Assembly: GCA_035301985.1 (NCBI GenBank) | Contig: DATGTE010000016.1 | Location: forward strand, 1-63,578 | DNA: 63,578 nt | Source of the DNA: DASUXY01 sp035301985 | Lineage (GTDB): Bacteria > Bacillota > Bacilli > Bacillales > Amphibacillaceae | Reading direction: 5' to 3' | Shown: one piece after another, positions 1 to 9,115 of the stretch | How the letters are laid out: every line of letters begins with the position of its first letter | Numbering within the stretch: position 1 is the first letter of the stretch | Translations under genes and position numbers: made by a program | The notes under the pieces: model-generated | Databases searched by the model: none | What the model was told of the DNA's origin: nothing | What the model saw: the letters and a program-made list of their open reading frames with translations, nothing else

Positions 1-102
1 ACTAAAAGTAACTAACTCATGCGAATCATCGTTTGCTAACGAATCGCAAATGGATGTGTTACGATAGGAGCCAATGAACCCATCCTAAAAGGAGTAAATG
101 AT

Positions 103-720
103 ATGTTAAAAGATACTGGGGAAAGAGTTATTCTAGAAAAAATGAAGCGCACGAATCCACTACTCATCGAGCACTTGGCACGATACCATTTTGCCTGTGA
201 ATATGCTTACGGTCGAGTCCTTGACTTTGCAAGTGGAACAGGATATGGCAGCCATATCATCGCCAAAACATGTAAGAAAAAAGTGACCGAAGTCATCGGA
301 GTAGATGTAGATGCTAATGCCGTGCAATATGCCCGCAGTACATACTTCCACCCACGGTCTTCTTTTCTTCAAAAAGATGTGACGGATGAAAGCCTTCCCG
401 ATCAACTCGGAGCATTTGATGTCATTGTTAGTTTTGAAACATTTGAACATATAGAAGAAGAGGAACAGTATATGTCAAACATCTATCAACTGTTAAAAAA
501 GGGTGGAACACTCATCCTCTCAACCCCGTTTGGAAAGGGCCGGGGTATTCCGAGTGGAAATCGTTTCCACGTTCACCAACTCACAGTGGTCGAATTTAAG
601 GAGCTCTTTTCCGATTACAGTGATGTCGAATTTTATTTTCAAAAAGGAGCTCTCATTGTGCCAGAAAATTTTGCAACAAAAAAATACTTCCCATTAGGAA
701 TAGCTGTATGCCGTAAATAA
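103..720 (+). CDS. class I SAM-dependent methyltransferase
   Basis: The 205-aa protein has a Rossmann methyltransferase core. The glycine-rich SAM loop DFASGTGYG lies at residues 41-49, an acidic ribose-contact segment (GVDVD) near 65-70, and the post-motif FDVIVSFETFEHIE near 104-117. This arrangement fits the Methyltransf_11/23 type, which moves a methyl group from SAM to a small-molecule or protein acceptor. The substrate cannot be read from the sequence. The ATG is preceded by AAAGGAG at a good distance. No operon partner is visible: the next gene is convergent. It is probably a soluble cytoplasmic enzyme. The family is clear and the specific role unknown. Confidence 0.85.
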   Translation: MLKDTGERVILEKMKRTNPLLIEHLARYHFACEYAYGRVLDFASGTGYGSHIIAKTCKKKVTEVIGVDVDANAVQYARSTYFHPRSSFLQKDVTDESLPDQLGAFDVIVSFETFEHIEEEEQYMSNIYQLLKKGGTLILSTPFGKGRGIPSGNRFHVHQLTVVEFKELFSDYSDVEFYFQKGALIVPENFATKKYFPLGIAVCRK

Positions 721-729
721 CAAAATTAA

Positions 730-760
730 AGTGATTGATGAACGATCCTCACCAATCACT
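730..760 (+). terminator. weak hairpin after methyltransferase gene
   Basis: Arms AGTGATTG (730-737) and CAATCACT (753-760) form an 8-bp perfect stem with a 15-nt loop, 10 bases after the methyltransferase stop. No U-run follows, so termination is only possible. Confidence 0.35.
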
Positions 761-902
761 CATCGTAACATTTCAATGACCCGCACATGCCACCATCATT
801 CCATCATCTATGGACAACGCGGACACTCCTTAGCTTACATCTTATTTTAGAAGGAGCGCGCTTCTTCGGGAAAATCTTGCTAGCGGCTCATAACAGCCCG
901 AG

Positions 903-1736
903 CTATCTTTGGTCCATTTCATTCGGATCAGGTCTTTTTCGCTCATTACAATCCAAAGATGCTATTTCTTCCATATCGTTGGCACTCAATTCAAAATCAA
1001 ATACGTGAAAATTTTCCTCAATTCTAGAAGGGGTAACAGACTTTGGAATAACAATATGGTCTGACTGAAGATGCCAACGGAGAATGACTTGAGCAGGTGT
1101 CTTCCCATATCGCTGTGCAATATTGTGAATCGTTTCGTTTTGCAACACTTCGCCACCGACCATCAAAGGACTATAGGCTTCTATATGAATATGATGCTTG
1201 TGGCAATATTCTTTCAACTCATGTTGTTGTAGATACGGGTGACACTCCACTTGATTGACAGCTGGAATAATATCACATGCATCCAGTAAACGTTCCAGAT
1301 GCTCAATATTGAAATTACATACGCCAATCGCTTTTGTACGGCCATCTTGATAGATTTTTTCAAGTGCTTTATACGTCTCAATATACTCATCATACATCGG
1401 CATCGGCCAATGAATTAAATATAAATCGATATACTCGAGACCAAGCTTTTCTAGACTTTCATCGAACGCTTTAAACGCATTTTCATAGCCGTGGTCGCTA
1501 TTCCATAGCTTTGTCGTAACAAAAAGTTCTTCACGAGGTAAGTGATTTCTTGCAATCGCTTCTCCGACTGCTCGTTCATTTTTATAAATTTTTGCCGTAT
1601 CAATCATTCGATAACCAACGTCATATGCCTTCGTGATGACAGCATCTGCTTTTTCGTCAGACATTTTATAGACACCGAGACCGAATTGTGGCATCTGAAG
1701 ACCATTATTTAATGTAACATATTGCATGCGCCCCAT
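903..1736 (-). CDS. aldo/keto reductase
   Basis: This is an NADPH-dependent oxidoreductase of the AKR (alpha/beta)8 barrel family, similar to Bacillus YvgN/YtbE-type enzymes. Visible motifs are the N-terminal LNNGLQMPQFGLGVYK, GYRMIDTAKIYKNE (catalytic Asp and Tyr), the later catalytic Lys in TTKLW, LIHWPMP (catalytic His), and the cofactor-binding IPKSVTPSRIEENF. I place the start at the ATG at 1736, giving 277 aa, because AAAGGAG lies 8 nt upstream; the frame itself is open further upstream. Such enzymes reduce aldehydes such as methylglyoxal. The gene is transcribed alone on the minus strand. The in vivo substrate cannot be told. Confidence 0.9.
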   Translation of the reverse strand: MGRMQYVTLNNGLQMPQFGLGVYKMSDEKADAVITKAYDVGYRMIDTAKIYKNERAVGEAIARNHLPREELFVTTKLWNSDHGYENAFKAFDESLEKLGLEYIDLYLIHWPMPMYDEYIETYKALEKIYQDGRTKAIGVCNFNIEHLERLLDACDIIPAVNQVECHPYLQQHELKEYCHKHHIHIEAYSPLMVGGEVLQNETIHNIAQRYGKTPAQVILRWHLQSDHIVIPKSVTPSRIEENFHVFDFELSANDMEEIASLDCNERKRPDPNEMDQR

Positions 1737-2088
1737 TCCTTTCGCTCCTTTAGTTCTAAGCATCTCTAAAAAGCTCTGCTATCCATTTTATATCTTTCCA
1801 TTATTTTCGATGATCATATCTTTCATACGTTCCCTTTACACAATCACTCACGAAGTGAAAGATCGACGTAAGCGATGAACGTTATTTTCCACTTATTATA
1901 CCATAAAGCCACTATGGAAAACGGCAAATCTCACATTGTTCTTCCGTCTATCAGCGTCACAATCACATATTTACAGAAGAATCCTCTCCCTTGAAGATGC
2001 AACGCGTTTACAGGGTGACTTATTCACTTTTTTACATTTTGATGTATACTGAATAATAGGTGATTAAAAAAAGCAAGGGGAGAAAAAC
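1737..2088. other. intergenic region with no recognised feature
   Basis: This stretch of about 350 bases lies between the divergently transcribed aldo/keto reductase and GntR genes. It must hold both promoters. TATACT at 2044-2049 is a possible -10 for the GntR gene, but there is no good -35. I see no RNA gene or repeat. Confidence 0.4.
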
Positions 2089-2751
2089 ATGCCTACACCT
2101 AAAAATTTTTCCAAGCTAAGTCGTACATCAATCAAAGAAAATGTCTTCAAGCAATTACAACAGCGCATCATTGATGGCACCTTCCAACCCGGCGAAACGA
2201 TAAATGATAAAGAGCTTGCAGATGCCTTAGGTGTTAGTAGGACCCCAGTCCGTGAAGCTTTGCAATTATTAGAAGTACAAGATTTTGTAAAAATGTATCC
2301 TGGTAGAGCTACACAAGTGACAGAAGTAGAGAAAGATTCCATAGAAGACTTACTCCCACCACTTGCAGTCTTACAAGCTTTAGCCGCCGAGTTAGCCATC
2401 CCTTATTTAACGGATGACATATTATCCTCATTACATAATACGAATGAACGGTTTGCACAAGCGATTCATAAAGAAGATTTCTTTACGGCCCTAAAAATTG
2501 ATGAGGAATATCATCAACTCATTGTCGATACCGCTAATAATCCATATCTTGATAAAGTTATCGGTTCACTGCAACCCCATGTGCGAAGGTTATTTTTCCA
2601 CAACTCAATTATCATGACAGAAAAGTCGATTAACGACCACCACGAGATTATGATTTGTATGAAAAACAAAGATCGTACGAAGGCTGCTAGTATCATGCGA
2701 GAAAATTGGTTACGGACTGTTCATGCCTTTCGCAATAACGGAATGAAATGA
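2089..2751 (+). CDS. GntR-family regulator, FadR/FCD type
   Basis: The 220-aa protein has an N-terminal winged-helix GntR domain (about residues 10-75, with SRTPVREALQLLEVQDFV as recognition region) and a C-terminal all-helical FCD domain (about 85-210) of the FadR class, which usually binds a carboxylic acid ligand. Conserved FCD residues are visible in DEEYHQLIVDTANNPYL and DHHEIMICMKNKD. Start ATG is preceded by AAGGGGAG. It faces brnQ tail to tail across a strong terminator, so target genes are not evident from position. Ligand unknown. Confidence 0.88.
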   Translation: MPTPKNFSKLSRTSIKENVFKQLQQRIIDGTFQPGETINDKELADALGVSRTPVREALQLLEVQDFVKMYPGRATQVTEVEKDSIEDLLPPLAVLQALAAELAIPYLTDDILSSLHNTNERFAQAIHKEDFFTALKIDEEYHQLIVDTANNPYLDKVIGSLQPHVRRLFFHNSIIMTEKSINDHHEIMICMKNKDRTKAASIMRENWLRTVHAFRNNGMK

Positions 2752-2851
2752 TCAACATACATGTTAGCTTGCCGATTTCCGACCAACAAAAATGAGCAGC
2801 ATGCAATCTACATAAGGAACGGTCCTAAAAAATAAAACTTAAACAAAAAAC

Positions 2852-2891
2852 AACCATCCAAACTATGGATCAGTTCATAGTTTGGATGGTT
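2852..2891 (-). terminator. bidirectional Rho-independent terminator
   Basis: A 16-bp perfect stem (arms 2852-2867 and 2876-2891, 8-nt loop) lies between convergent genes. Read on the minus strand it is followed by a T-rich tract (GTTTTTTG), so it best serves brnQ. It can also stop transcription from the GntR gene. Confidence 0.85.
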
Positions 2892-2941
2892 TAAATAACT
2901 AACTAAAACGAAGAATAGACTTATAAGTTAGCCCCTTTTGT

Positions 2942-4297
2942 TTATTCGGTTTGGACGCTAGGTTGAGTGACCCGTGCGATAATACCAGTCACAATCATAA
3001 CGACAAGAACAGGTAGTAACCAACCAAGTCCATCATTGTAAAGCGGCAATGTTTTTTCATAAAATGATATGATTGGGACCATCCAATTAAAGTAGTCGAT
3101 TCCGATTGTTTCACAAAATGCTTTGAAACCATCAAAGATACTGATCAAAAACGTAACTGTAATTGACGCTACATATACAACTCGTGCATGGTTAAATAAA
3201 GGTGATGCAAAGGCTAAAATCATGAGCACAATGGCAAGTGGATACAAGAACATCAATACAGGTATAGAATAGTTAATGATATTGGCTAGTCCAAAATTTG
3301 CAACAATAAATGTGATTGTTGTGAAAATAACGACAAATGTTTTATAGTTGATCTTTGGCATCAAGCGGTGAAAGTATTGACTAATCGCCGTAATCAAACC
3401 GATACTCGTCGTTAAACAAGCTAATATAATGAGGACAGCTAACATCACCATACCAGTCGTTCCTAAATAATGTGAAGCAGCACTACTAAGAACCGGACCT
3501 CCTGTTTCGAATAAACCGAACAGGTCTGTGCTCGTCGCTCCTAAATAGGCAATGCCTAAATAAATACTACCTAGCAAAATGACGGCAACTACGCCTGACT
3601 TAGCGGTTGCTTTAAGGATTCCACTTTTCGATTTAACCCCCATGAACTGAATGGCATTAATAATAATAATCCCAAACACAAGTGAAGCTAATGCATCCAT
3701 CGTGTTATATCCTTCTTTAAACCCTGTCATAAATGCACTGTCCGCGTATGCCTTTTGCGGAGTTCCAAATGCCCCCATTGGGTTGACAAAAGCCATCGTT
3801 AACAAAATGAGCAAAAGCACAATGAGTGCAGGTGCCAATATTTTCCCCACGCGATCGACAACTTTCAAAGGATTTAATGAAAGCCAAAGCGTAGCTCCAA
3901 AGTACAGCAGTGTAAAAATGAATAAACCAATCGTATGGTTTCCGTCCGCGACAAATGGCGAAATACCCACTTCATACGCAACAGCCCCCGTACGTGGCGC
4001 CGCAAAAAATGGACCAATTGTTAAATAGAGCATGACCGTGAAAATCAACCCATAAATCGGGTGAACACGGCTAGCAAGATCGTGTAAATGGTTGCTTCCA
4101 GAAAATCCAATCGCCAAAACCCCCATTAACGGTAACCCTACTCCCGTAATGGCAAAACCAATGGCTGCTGGCCACAAGTTTTCACCGGCATTTTGACCAA
4201 GTTCAGCTGGAAAAATCAAGTTCCCTGCACCGAAAAATAAAGCAAATAATGTAGCACCTAGAACAAAATATGATTTTACCGACATTTTTGAATCCAT
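2942..4297 (-). CDS. brnQ: branched-chain amino acid carrier BrnQ
   Basis: This is a polytopic membrane protein of the LIVCS family, a sodium- or proton-coupled importer of leucine, isoleucine and valine. The start of the family is plain in SYFVLGATLFALFFGAGNLIFP, followed by about 12 hydrophobic segments. Length from the chosen ATG at 4297 is 451 aa, normal for BrnQ. An in-frame ATG at 4348 would add 17 polar residues. The GGGGGG tract lies 12 nt before the chosen ATG, slightly far, so the start is not certain. A possible sigma-A promoter lies upstream on this strand (TTGATT at 4384-4379, CATACT at 4360-4355). The gene is monocistronic. Confidence 0.93.
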   Translation of the reverse strand: MDSKMSVKSYFVLGATLFALFFGAGNLIFPAELGQNAGENLWPAAIGFAITGVGLPLMGVLAIGFSGSNHLHDLASRVHPIYGLIFTVMLYLTIGPFFAAPRTGAVAYEVGISPFVADGNHTIGLFIFTLLYFGATLWLSLNPLKVVDRVGKILAPALIVLLLILLTMAFVNPMGAFGTPQKAYADSAFMTGFKEGYNTMDALASLVFGIIIINAIQFMGVKSKSGILKATAKSGVVAVILLGSIYLGIAYLGATSTDLFGLFETGGPVLSSAASHYLGTTGMVMLAVLIILACLTTSIGLITAISQYFHRLMPKINYKTFVVIFTTITFIVANFGLANIINYSIPVLMFLYPLAIVLMILAFASPLFNHARVVYVASITVTFLISIFDGFKAFCETIGIDYFNWMVPIISFYEKTLPLYNDGLGWLLPVLVVMIVTGIIARVTQPSVQTE

Positions 4298-4354
4298 GAT
4301 TTTAATGTTCCCCCCATGATGTTTGTTGAAATTTATAGAAATATGCAATATATC

Positions 4355-4384
4355 AGTATGACAATCGTACTACTTTCCAATCAA
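4355..4384 (-). promoter_or_regulatory. putative sigma-A promoter of brnQ
   Basis: TTGATT (-35, 4384-4379), an 18-nt spacer and CATACT (-10, 4360-4355) lie about 60 nt before the brnQ start. The -10 matches the consensus at 4 of 6 positions. Confidence 0.4.
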
Positions 4385-4545
4385 AAAGACAATATTTTTG
4401 TTCAAATGTTTAGTCAATTATGAAATATGAGTATGAATGAATGCTTTCATCACCGAATGTGAACGAGAATAAACTTTATTTTGTCATTGTTTACTTTTCA
4501 GCGAACCCTCCGAAAATCAATTCATTCTTTTCTATAAAAAAAGTG

Positions 4546-4551
4546 TATAAT
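4546..4551 (+). promoter_or_regulatory. candidate -10 element before ybjQ-like gene
   Basis: A perfect TATAAT at 4546-4551 lies 54 nt before the next start codon. Only weak -35 matches (TTCATT or TTCTTT) are available, at non-ideal spacing. Confidence 0.4.
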
Positions 4552-4605
4552 AAGAAAAACGGAACAGAGGTCTTTTTCTAAGATCCTATACGAGGAGGTT
4601 CATAC

Positions 4606-4920
4606 ATGATCATTGTAACTACAAACGTAGTCCCTGGAAGAGGTATTCAAGAAGTAAAAGGGCTTGTCCAAGGAAGCACTGTCCAAACGAGGCATGTCGG
4701 GCGAGATATCGGAGCAGGATTAAAAACACTTGTCGGGGGAGAGATTAAAGGTTACTCAGACTTAATGGAACAAGCTCGAAACATCGCGCTTGAACGATTA
4801 ATCGAAGATGCTCAAAGACTTGGTGCGAATGCAGTTGTCGGCATGCGTTATCAAACATCTCAAGTTATGAATTCTGCCGCAGAAGTTATTGCTTACGGAA
4901 CAGCAGTTGTATTGGAGTAG
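4606..4920 (+). CDS. YbjQ/UPF0145 family protein
   Basis: The 104-aa protein belongs to the YbjQ (UPF0145) family. Typical features are the short strand TNVVPGRGI near the start, the helix ending in ARNIALERLIEDAQRLGANAVVGMRYQTS, and the C-terminal AYGTAVVLE. Family structures are small pentameric beta/alpha folds described as possible heavy-metal binders, but no cysteine cluster is present here and the function is not established. GAGGAGG lies 7 nt before the ATG. It is transcribed as a single gene. Confidence 0.9.
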   Translation: MIIVTTNVVPGRGIQEVKGLVQGSTVQTRHVGRDIGAGLKTLVGGEIKGYSDLMEQARNIALERLIEDAQRLGANAVVGMRYQTSQVMNSAAEVIAYGTAVVLE

Positions 4921-4968
4921 GCACTCATAACAATAAAAAGATGACCAACTTCGAACAAGCTGAAGCGA

Positions 4969-5015
4969 CCAGCTTCCTCTTCACCTAGAGTCAGCTGGTT
5001 GTTTCATCGTTTTTT
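4969..5015. terminator. possible terminator between ybjQ-like gene and tag
   Basis: ACCAGCT and AGCTGGT form a 7-bp stem with a long loop, followed after a few bases by a run of T on the plus strand (TTTTTTT near 5009). It lies between convergent genes. Confidence 0.35.
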
Positions 5016-5039
5016 TAACGATGATTGACACGATTTCAG

Positions 5040-5615
5040 CTACGAGCTTCTTTTATTTCCATGATATAAAAAGCATTCTTTCGTATGATCATGCACCATA
5101 CCGGTAGCTTGCATAAAAGCATAACAAATCGTCGGACCGACAAATTTAAAACCATGTTTTTTCAAATCTTTGCTCATTCGTTCTGATTGCTCTGTCGAGG
5201 ATGGTACATCTTCAGCCGTATTCCAATGATTCAATAGCGGTTTTCCACCGACAAATTGCCAAATATATTTGCAAAACGTCCCGTATTCGGCTTGAATATG
5301 TAAGAACGCCTTGGCATTCGTTACGACTGAACGGATTTTTAATCGATTACGAATAATACCTTCATTCGTAAACAGTTTATTTAATTGATCCGGACCATAT
5401 TTACAAATTTTTTCCGGATCAAAACGATCGAACGCTTGCCGGTAATGTTCACGACGTTTTAAAATCGTCAACCAACTTAATCCTGCTTGAGCTCCTTCTA
5501 ATGTGAGCATTTCAAACAACTTGCGATCATCATATACCGGCCTACCCCACTCATGATCATGATAAGCTATATACAGGGGGTCATCGGTTACCCAACGGCA
5601 ACGTTGTCGTTTCAT
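5040..5615 (-). CDS. tag: DNA-3-methyladenine glycosylase I
   Basis: This enzyme removes 3-methyladenine from alkylated DNA (base excision repair). The TAG-family zinc site is visible: an N-terminal Cys in RCRWV, His in YHDHEWG, and C-terminal HDHTKEC giving His and Cys. The active-site region GAQAGLSWLTILKRREHYRQ is present, as is KFVGPTICYAFMQATGMV. I choose the ATG at 5615, with GAGGGGGGAG just upstream; a GTG at 5621 is also in frame. Its start lies 2 nt after the stop of the sulfurtransferase gene, so the two are probably co-transcribed. Length 191 aa is normal. Confidence 0.95.
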   Translation of the reverse strand: MKRQRCRWVTDDPLYIAYHDHEWGRPVYDDRKLFEMLTLEGAQAGLSWLTILKRREHYRQAFDRFDPEKICKYGPDQLNKLFTNEGIIRNRLKIRSVVTNAKAFLHIQAEYGTFCKYIWQFVGGKPLLNHWNTAEDVPSSTEQSERMSKDLKKHGFKFVGPTICYAFMQATGMVHDHTKECFLYHGNKRSS

Positions 5616-5617
5616 CG

Positions 5618-6460
5618 TCACTCCCCCCTCGTTTCAATTTCATTTTCGTCATATGAGATCCAATCACTATAACTACCTGGGTACAACATAACGTTTCGAA
5701 AACCACTTCTTTTTAACGCTACAATATTCGTGCACGCGGAAATTCCTGATCCACAAGAAACAATGATTTTATCGTCCTTTCTGAATGATGCAAAATGTTT
5801 TTCCAATTGAGCAATATCTTTCCACTTTCCATCGTCATGAAAAACATCTTTCCAATAAAAATTTTTGGCACCAGGAATATGGCCTGCCTTTTTATATAAA
5901 GGTTCCTCTTCTCCTAGATAGCGTTGTTCGGAACGAGAATCAATCAGAACCGCCGAGCGCTCCCGAAGAGCTCGCTTCACTTCTGTTATATGTATGACTT
6001 CCTCGGGATGAACGCTTCGTTCATAAGATGTCGATGATGTGATCGGGATTTCTGATGTCACTTCATTTCCTTCTTTCAACCAACGGTCATATCCCCCATC
6101 TAATATATACATCTCTTCATGTCCGACATAATGAAGTAACCACCATAATCGTGCTGCAAACATATCGTAACCATTATCATAAATAACAACCGTTTTCTCC
6201 TTACGAACACCTAAATTACCGAGCTTCTCTGCAAATTCCTTTACGTCCGGAAGCGGATGATTTCCTCCATGCTTTTGCACAGGCCCAGATAAATCTTGAT
6301 TCACATCTAAAAAAAGAGCTTGAGGAATATGATCCTTTGCATAGGCTTGTTTACCATAATTGGGATGTTGTAAAGAAAATCTGACATCAATCACAACGGT
6401 ATCGTCTCGGTTTTGTTGCAATCTTTTTTTCAATTGTGGAACACTTATTAAAAATGACAT
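5618..6460 (-). CDS. sseA: sulfurtransferase, 3-mercaptopyruvate/thiosulfate type
   Basis: The 280-aa protein has two rhodanese domains (about residues 8-130 and 155-275). The active-site loop CGSGISAC with catalytic Cys236 resembles the CGSGVTAC of 3-mercaptopyruvate sulfurtransferase more than classical rhodanese. The N-terminal domain lacks a catalytic Cys (DNGYDM at 95-100), as expected. It transfers sulfur to cyanide or thiol acceptors in the cytoplasm. GGTAGGA precedes the ATG. The gene leads a two-gene unit with tag. The symbol reflects family similarity; the exact donor is inferred. Confidence 0.88.
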   Translation of the reverse strand: MSFLISVPQLKKRLQQNRDDTVVIDVRFSLQHPNYGKQAYAKDHIPQALFLDVNQDLSGPVQKHGGNHPLPDVKEFAEKLGNLGVRKEKTVVIYDNGYDMFAARLWWLLHYVGHEEMYILDGGYDRWLKEGNEVTSEIPITSSTSYERSVHPEEVIHITEVKRALRERSAVLIDSRSEQRYLGEEEPLYKKAGHIPGAKNFYWKDVFHDDGKWKDIAQLEKHFASFRKDDKIIVSCGSGISACTNIVALKRSGFRNVMLYPGSYSDWISYDENEIETRGE

Positions 6461-6650
6461 GTCATCCTACCTTTCATAAAAATATCAATTGAATGCTAGC
6501 GATTGTAGCTTTCGATGATGAACATCGTTAGACTTTACGATTAACATTCGACATTTTCGTGCTTTTTTCCTTTTTTATACATAAGTTCTCCATCTAAACA
6601 GATGTTTTGTTATGATATGATACGAGTAAAGTAATTGGAGGTGGTGGATC

Positions 6651-7886
6651 TTGAAACAAGACTTGATGAACCGTTTTATAACCTATGCTAAAATTGATAC
6701 ACAATCCGATGCGTCAAAGCAATCCACGCCTACGACAGCGGGACAATGGGAACTCGCTCATTTATTAGTGGATGAATTAAAAGAAATCGGGATGAAAGAC
6801 GTTACCGTCGATGACTATGGTTATGTGATGGCTACGTTACCTGCCAATACAAAGCGAGAAATACCGACGATTGGCTTTCTCGCCCATCTCGATACAGCGA
6901 CAGATTTTACCGGAAAAAATGTCAATCCACAAATTGTTGAAAACTATGACGGTCAGGATCTCATACTCAATCAAGAATTAGGAGTTGTCTTGGATGCCTC
7001 ACAGTTTCCAGAACTTCAAAATTACAAAGGACATACGCTCATTACGACCGATGGTACGACGTTACTCGGAGCCGATAATAAAGCGGGTATCGCTGAAATT
7101 GTGACAGCGATGGACGATTTAATTAAACACCCGGACATTCCACACGGCAAAATCAGAGTTGCTTTTACACCTGATGAAGAAATTGGCCGTGGACCGCATA
7201 AGTTTGATGTCGAGCGCTTTCATGCCATGTATGCATACACCGTTGATGGCGGGCCAATCGGAGAGTTACAATACGAAAACTTCAATGCTGCTAGTCTGAA
7301 AGTTACATTTCACGGCAATAGTGTCCACCCTGGCACGGCTAAAAACAAAATGATCAATGCGGGAAATATGGCCACTCAATTTATTCAAAAATTTCCCGAA
7401 CGAGAAACCCCTGAACATACAGAAGGCTATGAAGGGTTTTACCACTTAATTTCTATTGAAGCTGATGTTGAAAAAGCCGATGTCTATTATATCATTCGCG
7501 ATTTTAATAAGGAGAAATTTAGAGAGCGAAAGGCGACTGTCAAAACATTCATTCGTGAAATGAAAAACAAATACGGTGAAGACCGTGTCACCTACGAAAT
7601 GACGGATCAATATTACAACATGAGAGATCAAATTGAACCTGTGAAAGAAATTGTTGAGATTGCCGAACAAGCGATGAAAAATATGAAAATTAAACCGATC
7701 ATCGAGCCGATTCGTGGTGGGACAGATGGTTCACAACTATCGTATATGGGACTGCCAACACCTAACATTTTTACAGGTGGGGAAAATTTCCACGGTAAAT
7801 TTGAATATATTTCCGTTGAAAACATGGAACAGGCGACAAAAGTAATCGTGGAAATTTGTAAATTATTTGCGATAAACAGCAAATGA
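6651..7886 (+). CDS. pepT: peptidase T (tripeptide aminopeptidase)
   Basis: This cytoplasmic M20B metallopeptidase releases the N-terminal residue of tripeptides. Dizinc-site motifs are visible: AHLDTATD (His79, Asp81), TTLLGADNKAG (bridging Asp), TPDEEIGRG (catalytic Glu-Glu), YTVDGG, and C-terminal IFTGGENFHGKFE with the last His ligand. The 411-aa length is standard. The start is TTG, supported by GGAGGTGG 7 nt upstream and the typical N-terminus KQDLMNRFITYAKIDTQS. It is monocistronic; no clear promoter could be fixed although two TATGAT hexamers overlap near 6615-6625. Confidence 0.96.
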   Translation: MKQDLMNRFITYAKIDTQSDASKQSTPTTAGQWELAHLLVDELKEIGMKDVTVDDYGYVMATLPANTKREIPTIGFLAHLDTATDFTGKNVNPQIVENYDGQDLILNQELGVVLDASQFPELQNYKGHTLITTDGTTLLGADNKAGIAEIVTAMDDLIKHPDIPHGKIRVAFTPDEEIGRGPHKFDVERFHAMYAYTVDGGPIGELQYENFNAASLKVTFHGNSVHPGTAKNKMINAGNMATQFIQKFPERETPEHTEGYEGFYHLISIEADVEKADVYYIIRDFNKEKFRERKATVKTFIREMKNKYGEDRVTYEMTDQYYNMRDQIEPVKEIVEIAEQAMKNMKIKPIIEPIRGGTDGSQLSYMGLPTPNIFTGGENFHGKFEYISVENMEQATKVIVEICKLFAINSK

Positions 7887-7979
7887 ATCAGTAAGATGTT
7901 TACAAAAAGTGAAGCTTCATTTTGCAATCACGTTTATAAATGGAGAAAAAACTTATGAAGGTTAGAGGAGATTAGCAAC

Positions 7980-9002
7980 ATGTTACGTAAAGTTATAACA
8001 ACAACTCTATTTGTATGTTTTATCATCATTACGCTGGTCGCGTGTGATCACCAAACGGATACGAAACAACAATCGACAGATGACGAACAACAAACAAACA
8101 AAGTCACGGAAGAAGTCGTCCTGCCAGATCAACATTTACAAAAAGGGGATCAAGGAAAAGAGGTTCAGCATATCCAAACGTACCTAACTGAACTTGGCTA
8201 TCCAGTCTCCGTCAATGGAACGTATGATGAACGGACCACGTGGGCAATCGTTGATTTGCAATTACAGCTTGAGGACGACGAAGTCGATGTAACGGGCATG
8301 TATGACCAAGATACGAAAGCAGCCCTTGATCAATCGACAACAAAGGACTTGAATATCGAACCAGGTAAAATGCTTAAACAGCCGACAGGTGATGAGAAAA
8401 TAGACGATACAAAAATCATCGAAAATCCTTATGACGTATTAGCGTTAATCAATAAAGAGCACGCTTTACCTGCTGAATATATTCCCGAAGACCTTGTCAC
8501 TCCAGATGTACGCTTTCCATTTACAGAAGATTTACCAAAGAAACAGATGCGGAAAGTTGCCGCCAGAGCTTTAGAAGATTTGTTTAAAGATGCAGATGAT
8601 GCAGGACTTGATTTATTTGCCCAATCAGGGTATCGATCCTACGAACGACAAGAGGCGATTTTCGCGGCAAATATTGAAAAAAATGGCGAAAAAGCGGCCA
8701 ATAAATATAGTGCCCGACCAGGTGAAAGTGAACATCAAAGTGGATTAACAATGGATGTCACCAGCCCAGGTGTCGAGTATGACCTCGTCATCGCCTTCGA
8801 AGATACACCAGAAGGTAAATGGATCAAAAAGCACGCAAGCGATTACGGATTCATTATCCGTTATCCAAAAGGAAAAGAAGACATTACCCAATATCAATAT
8901 GAACCATGGCACTTACGATATGTCGGAAAGAAGGCAGCTAAAGAAATCATGCAAGAAGACATCACGCTTGAAGAATATGTAGACCATCTGCAGGAAGAGT
9001 AA
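7980..9002 (+). CDS. VanY-type D,D-carboxypeptidase lipoprotein with peptidoglycan-binding domain
   Basis: The 340-aa exported lipoprotein has signal peptide and lipobox LVAC (Cys22), then a polar linker, a PG_binding_1 domain (about 55-118; LQKGDQGKEVQHIQTYLTEL), and a C-terminal VanY/D-Ala-D-Ala carboxypeptidase domain (about 175-325). The zinc-site motifs of the M15B family are present: SEHQSGLTMDV (SxHxxGxAxD type) and EPWHLRYVG. It trims D-Ala from peptidoglycan stem peptides outside the membrane. This domain arrangement is common in housekeeping Bacillus proteins (YodJ/DacY-like), so vancomycin resistance should not be assumed. GAGGAG lies before the ATG. Confidence 0.92.
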   Translation: MLRKVITTTLFVCFIIITLVACDHQTDTKQQSTDDEQQTNKVTEEVVLPDQHLQKGDQGKEVQHIQTYLTELGYPVSVNGTYDERTTWAIVDLQLQLEDDEVDVTGMYDQDTKAALDQSTTKDLNIEPGKMLKQPTGDEKIDDTKIIENPYDVLALINKEHALPAEYIPEDLVTPDVRFPFTEDLPKKQMRKVAARALEDLFKDADDAGLDLFAQSGYRSYERQEAIFAANIEKNGEKAANKYSARPGESEHQSGLTMDVTSPGVEYDLVIAFEDTPEGKWIKKHASDYGFIIRYPKGKEDITQYQYEPWHLRYVGKKAAKEIMQEDITLEEYVDHLQEE

Positions 9003-9038
9003 CGGTTTACATTTTCTATTACCACGTATTTTATAACG

Positions 9039-9073
9039 ACAGCCTGAAACGACTGAACATCGTTTCAGGCTGT
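9039..9073. terminator. bidirectional hairpin terminator
   Basis: A 14-bp perfect inverted repeat (ACAGCCTGAAACGA at 9039-9052, its complement at 9060-9073) with a 7-nt loop lies between convergent genes. The downstream T content is low on both strands. Confidence 0.7.
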
Positions 9074-9115
9074 TGAATCATGTTGCATGTGTATGCTCCG
9101 TGATTGACTCAATGA

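Noticed and set aside
7980..9002. VanY-type protein as a vancomycin resistance gene
   Set aside because: No vanRS or vanHAX genes nearby. The lipoprotein plus peptidoglycan-binding-domain form is a common housekeeping carboxypeptidase in Bacillus.
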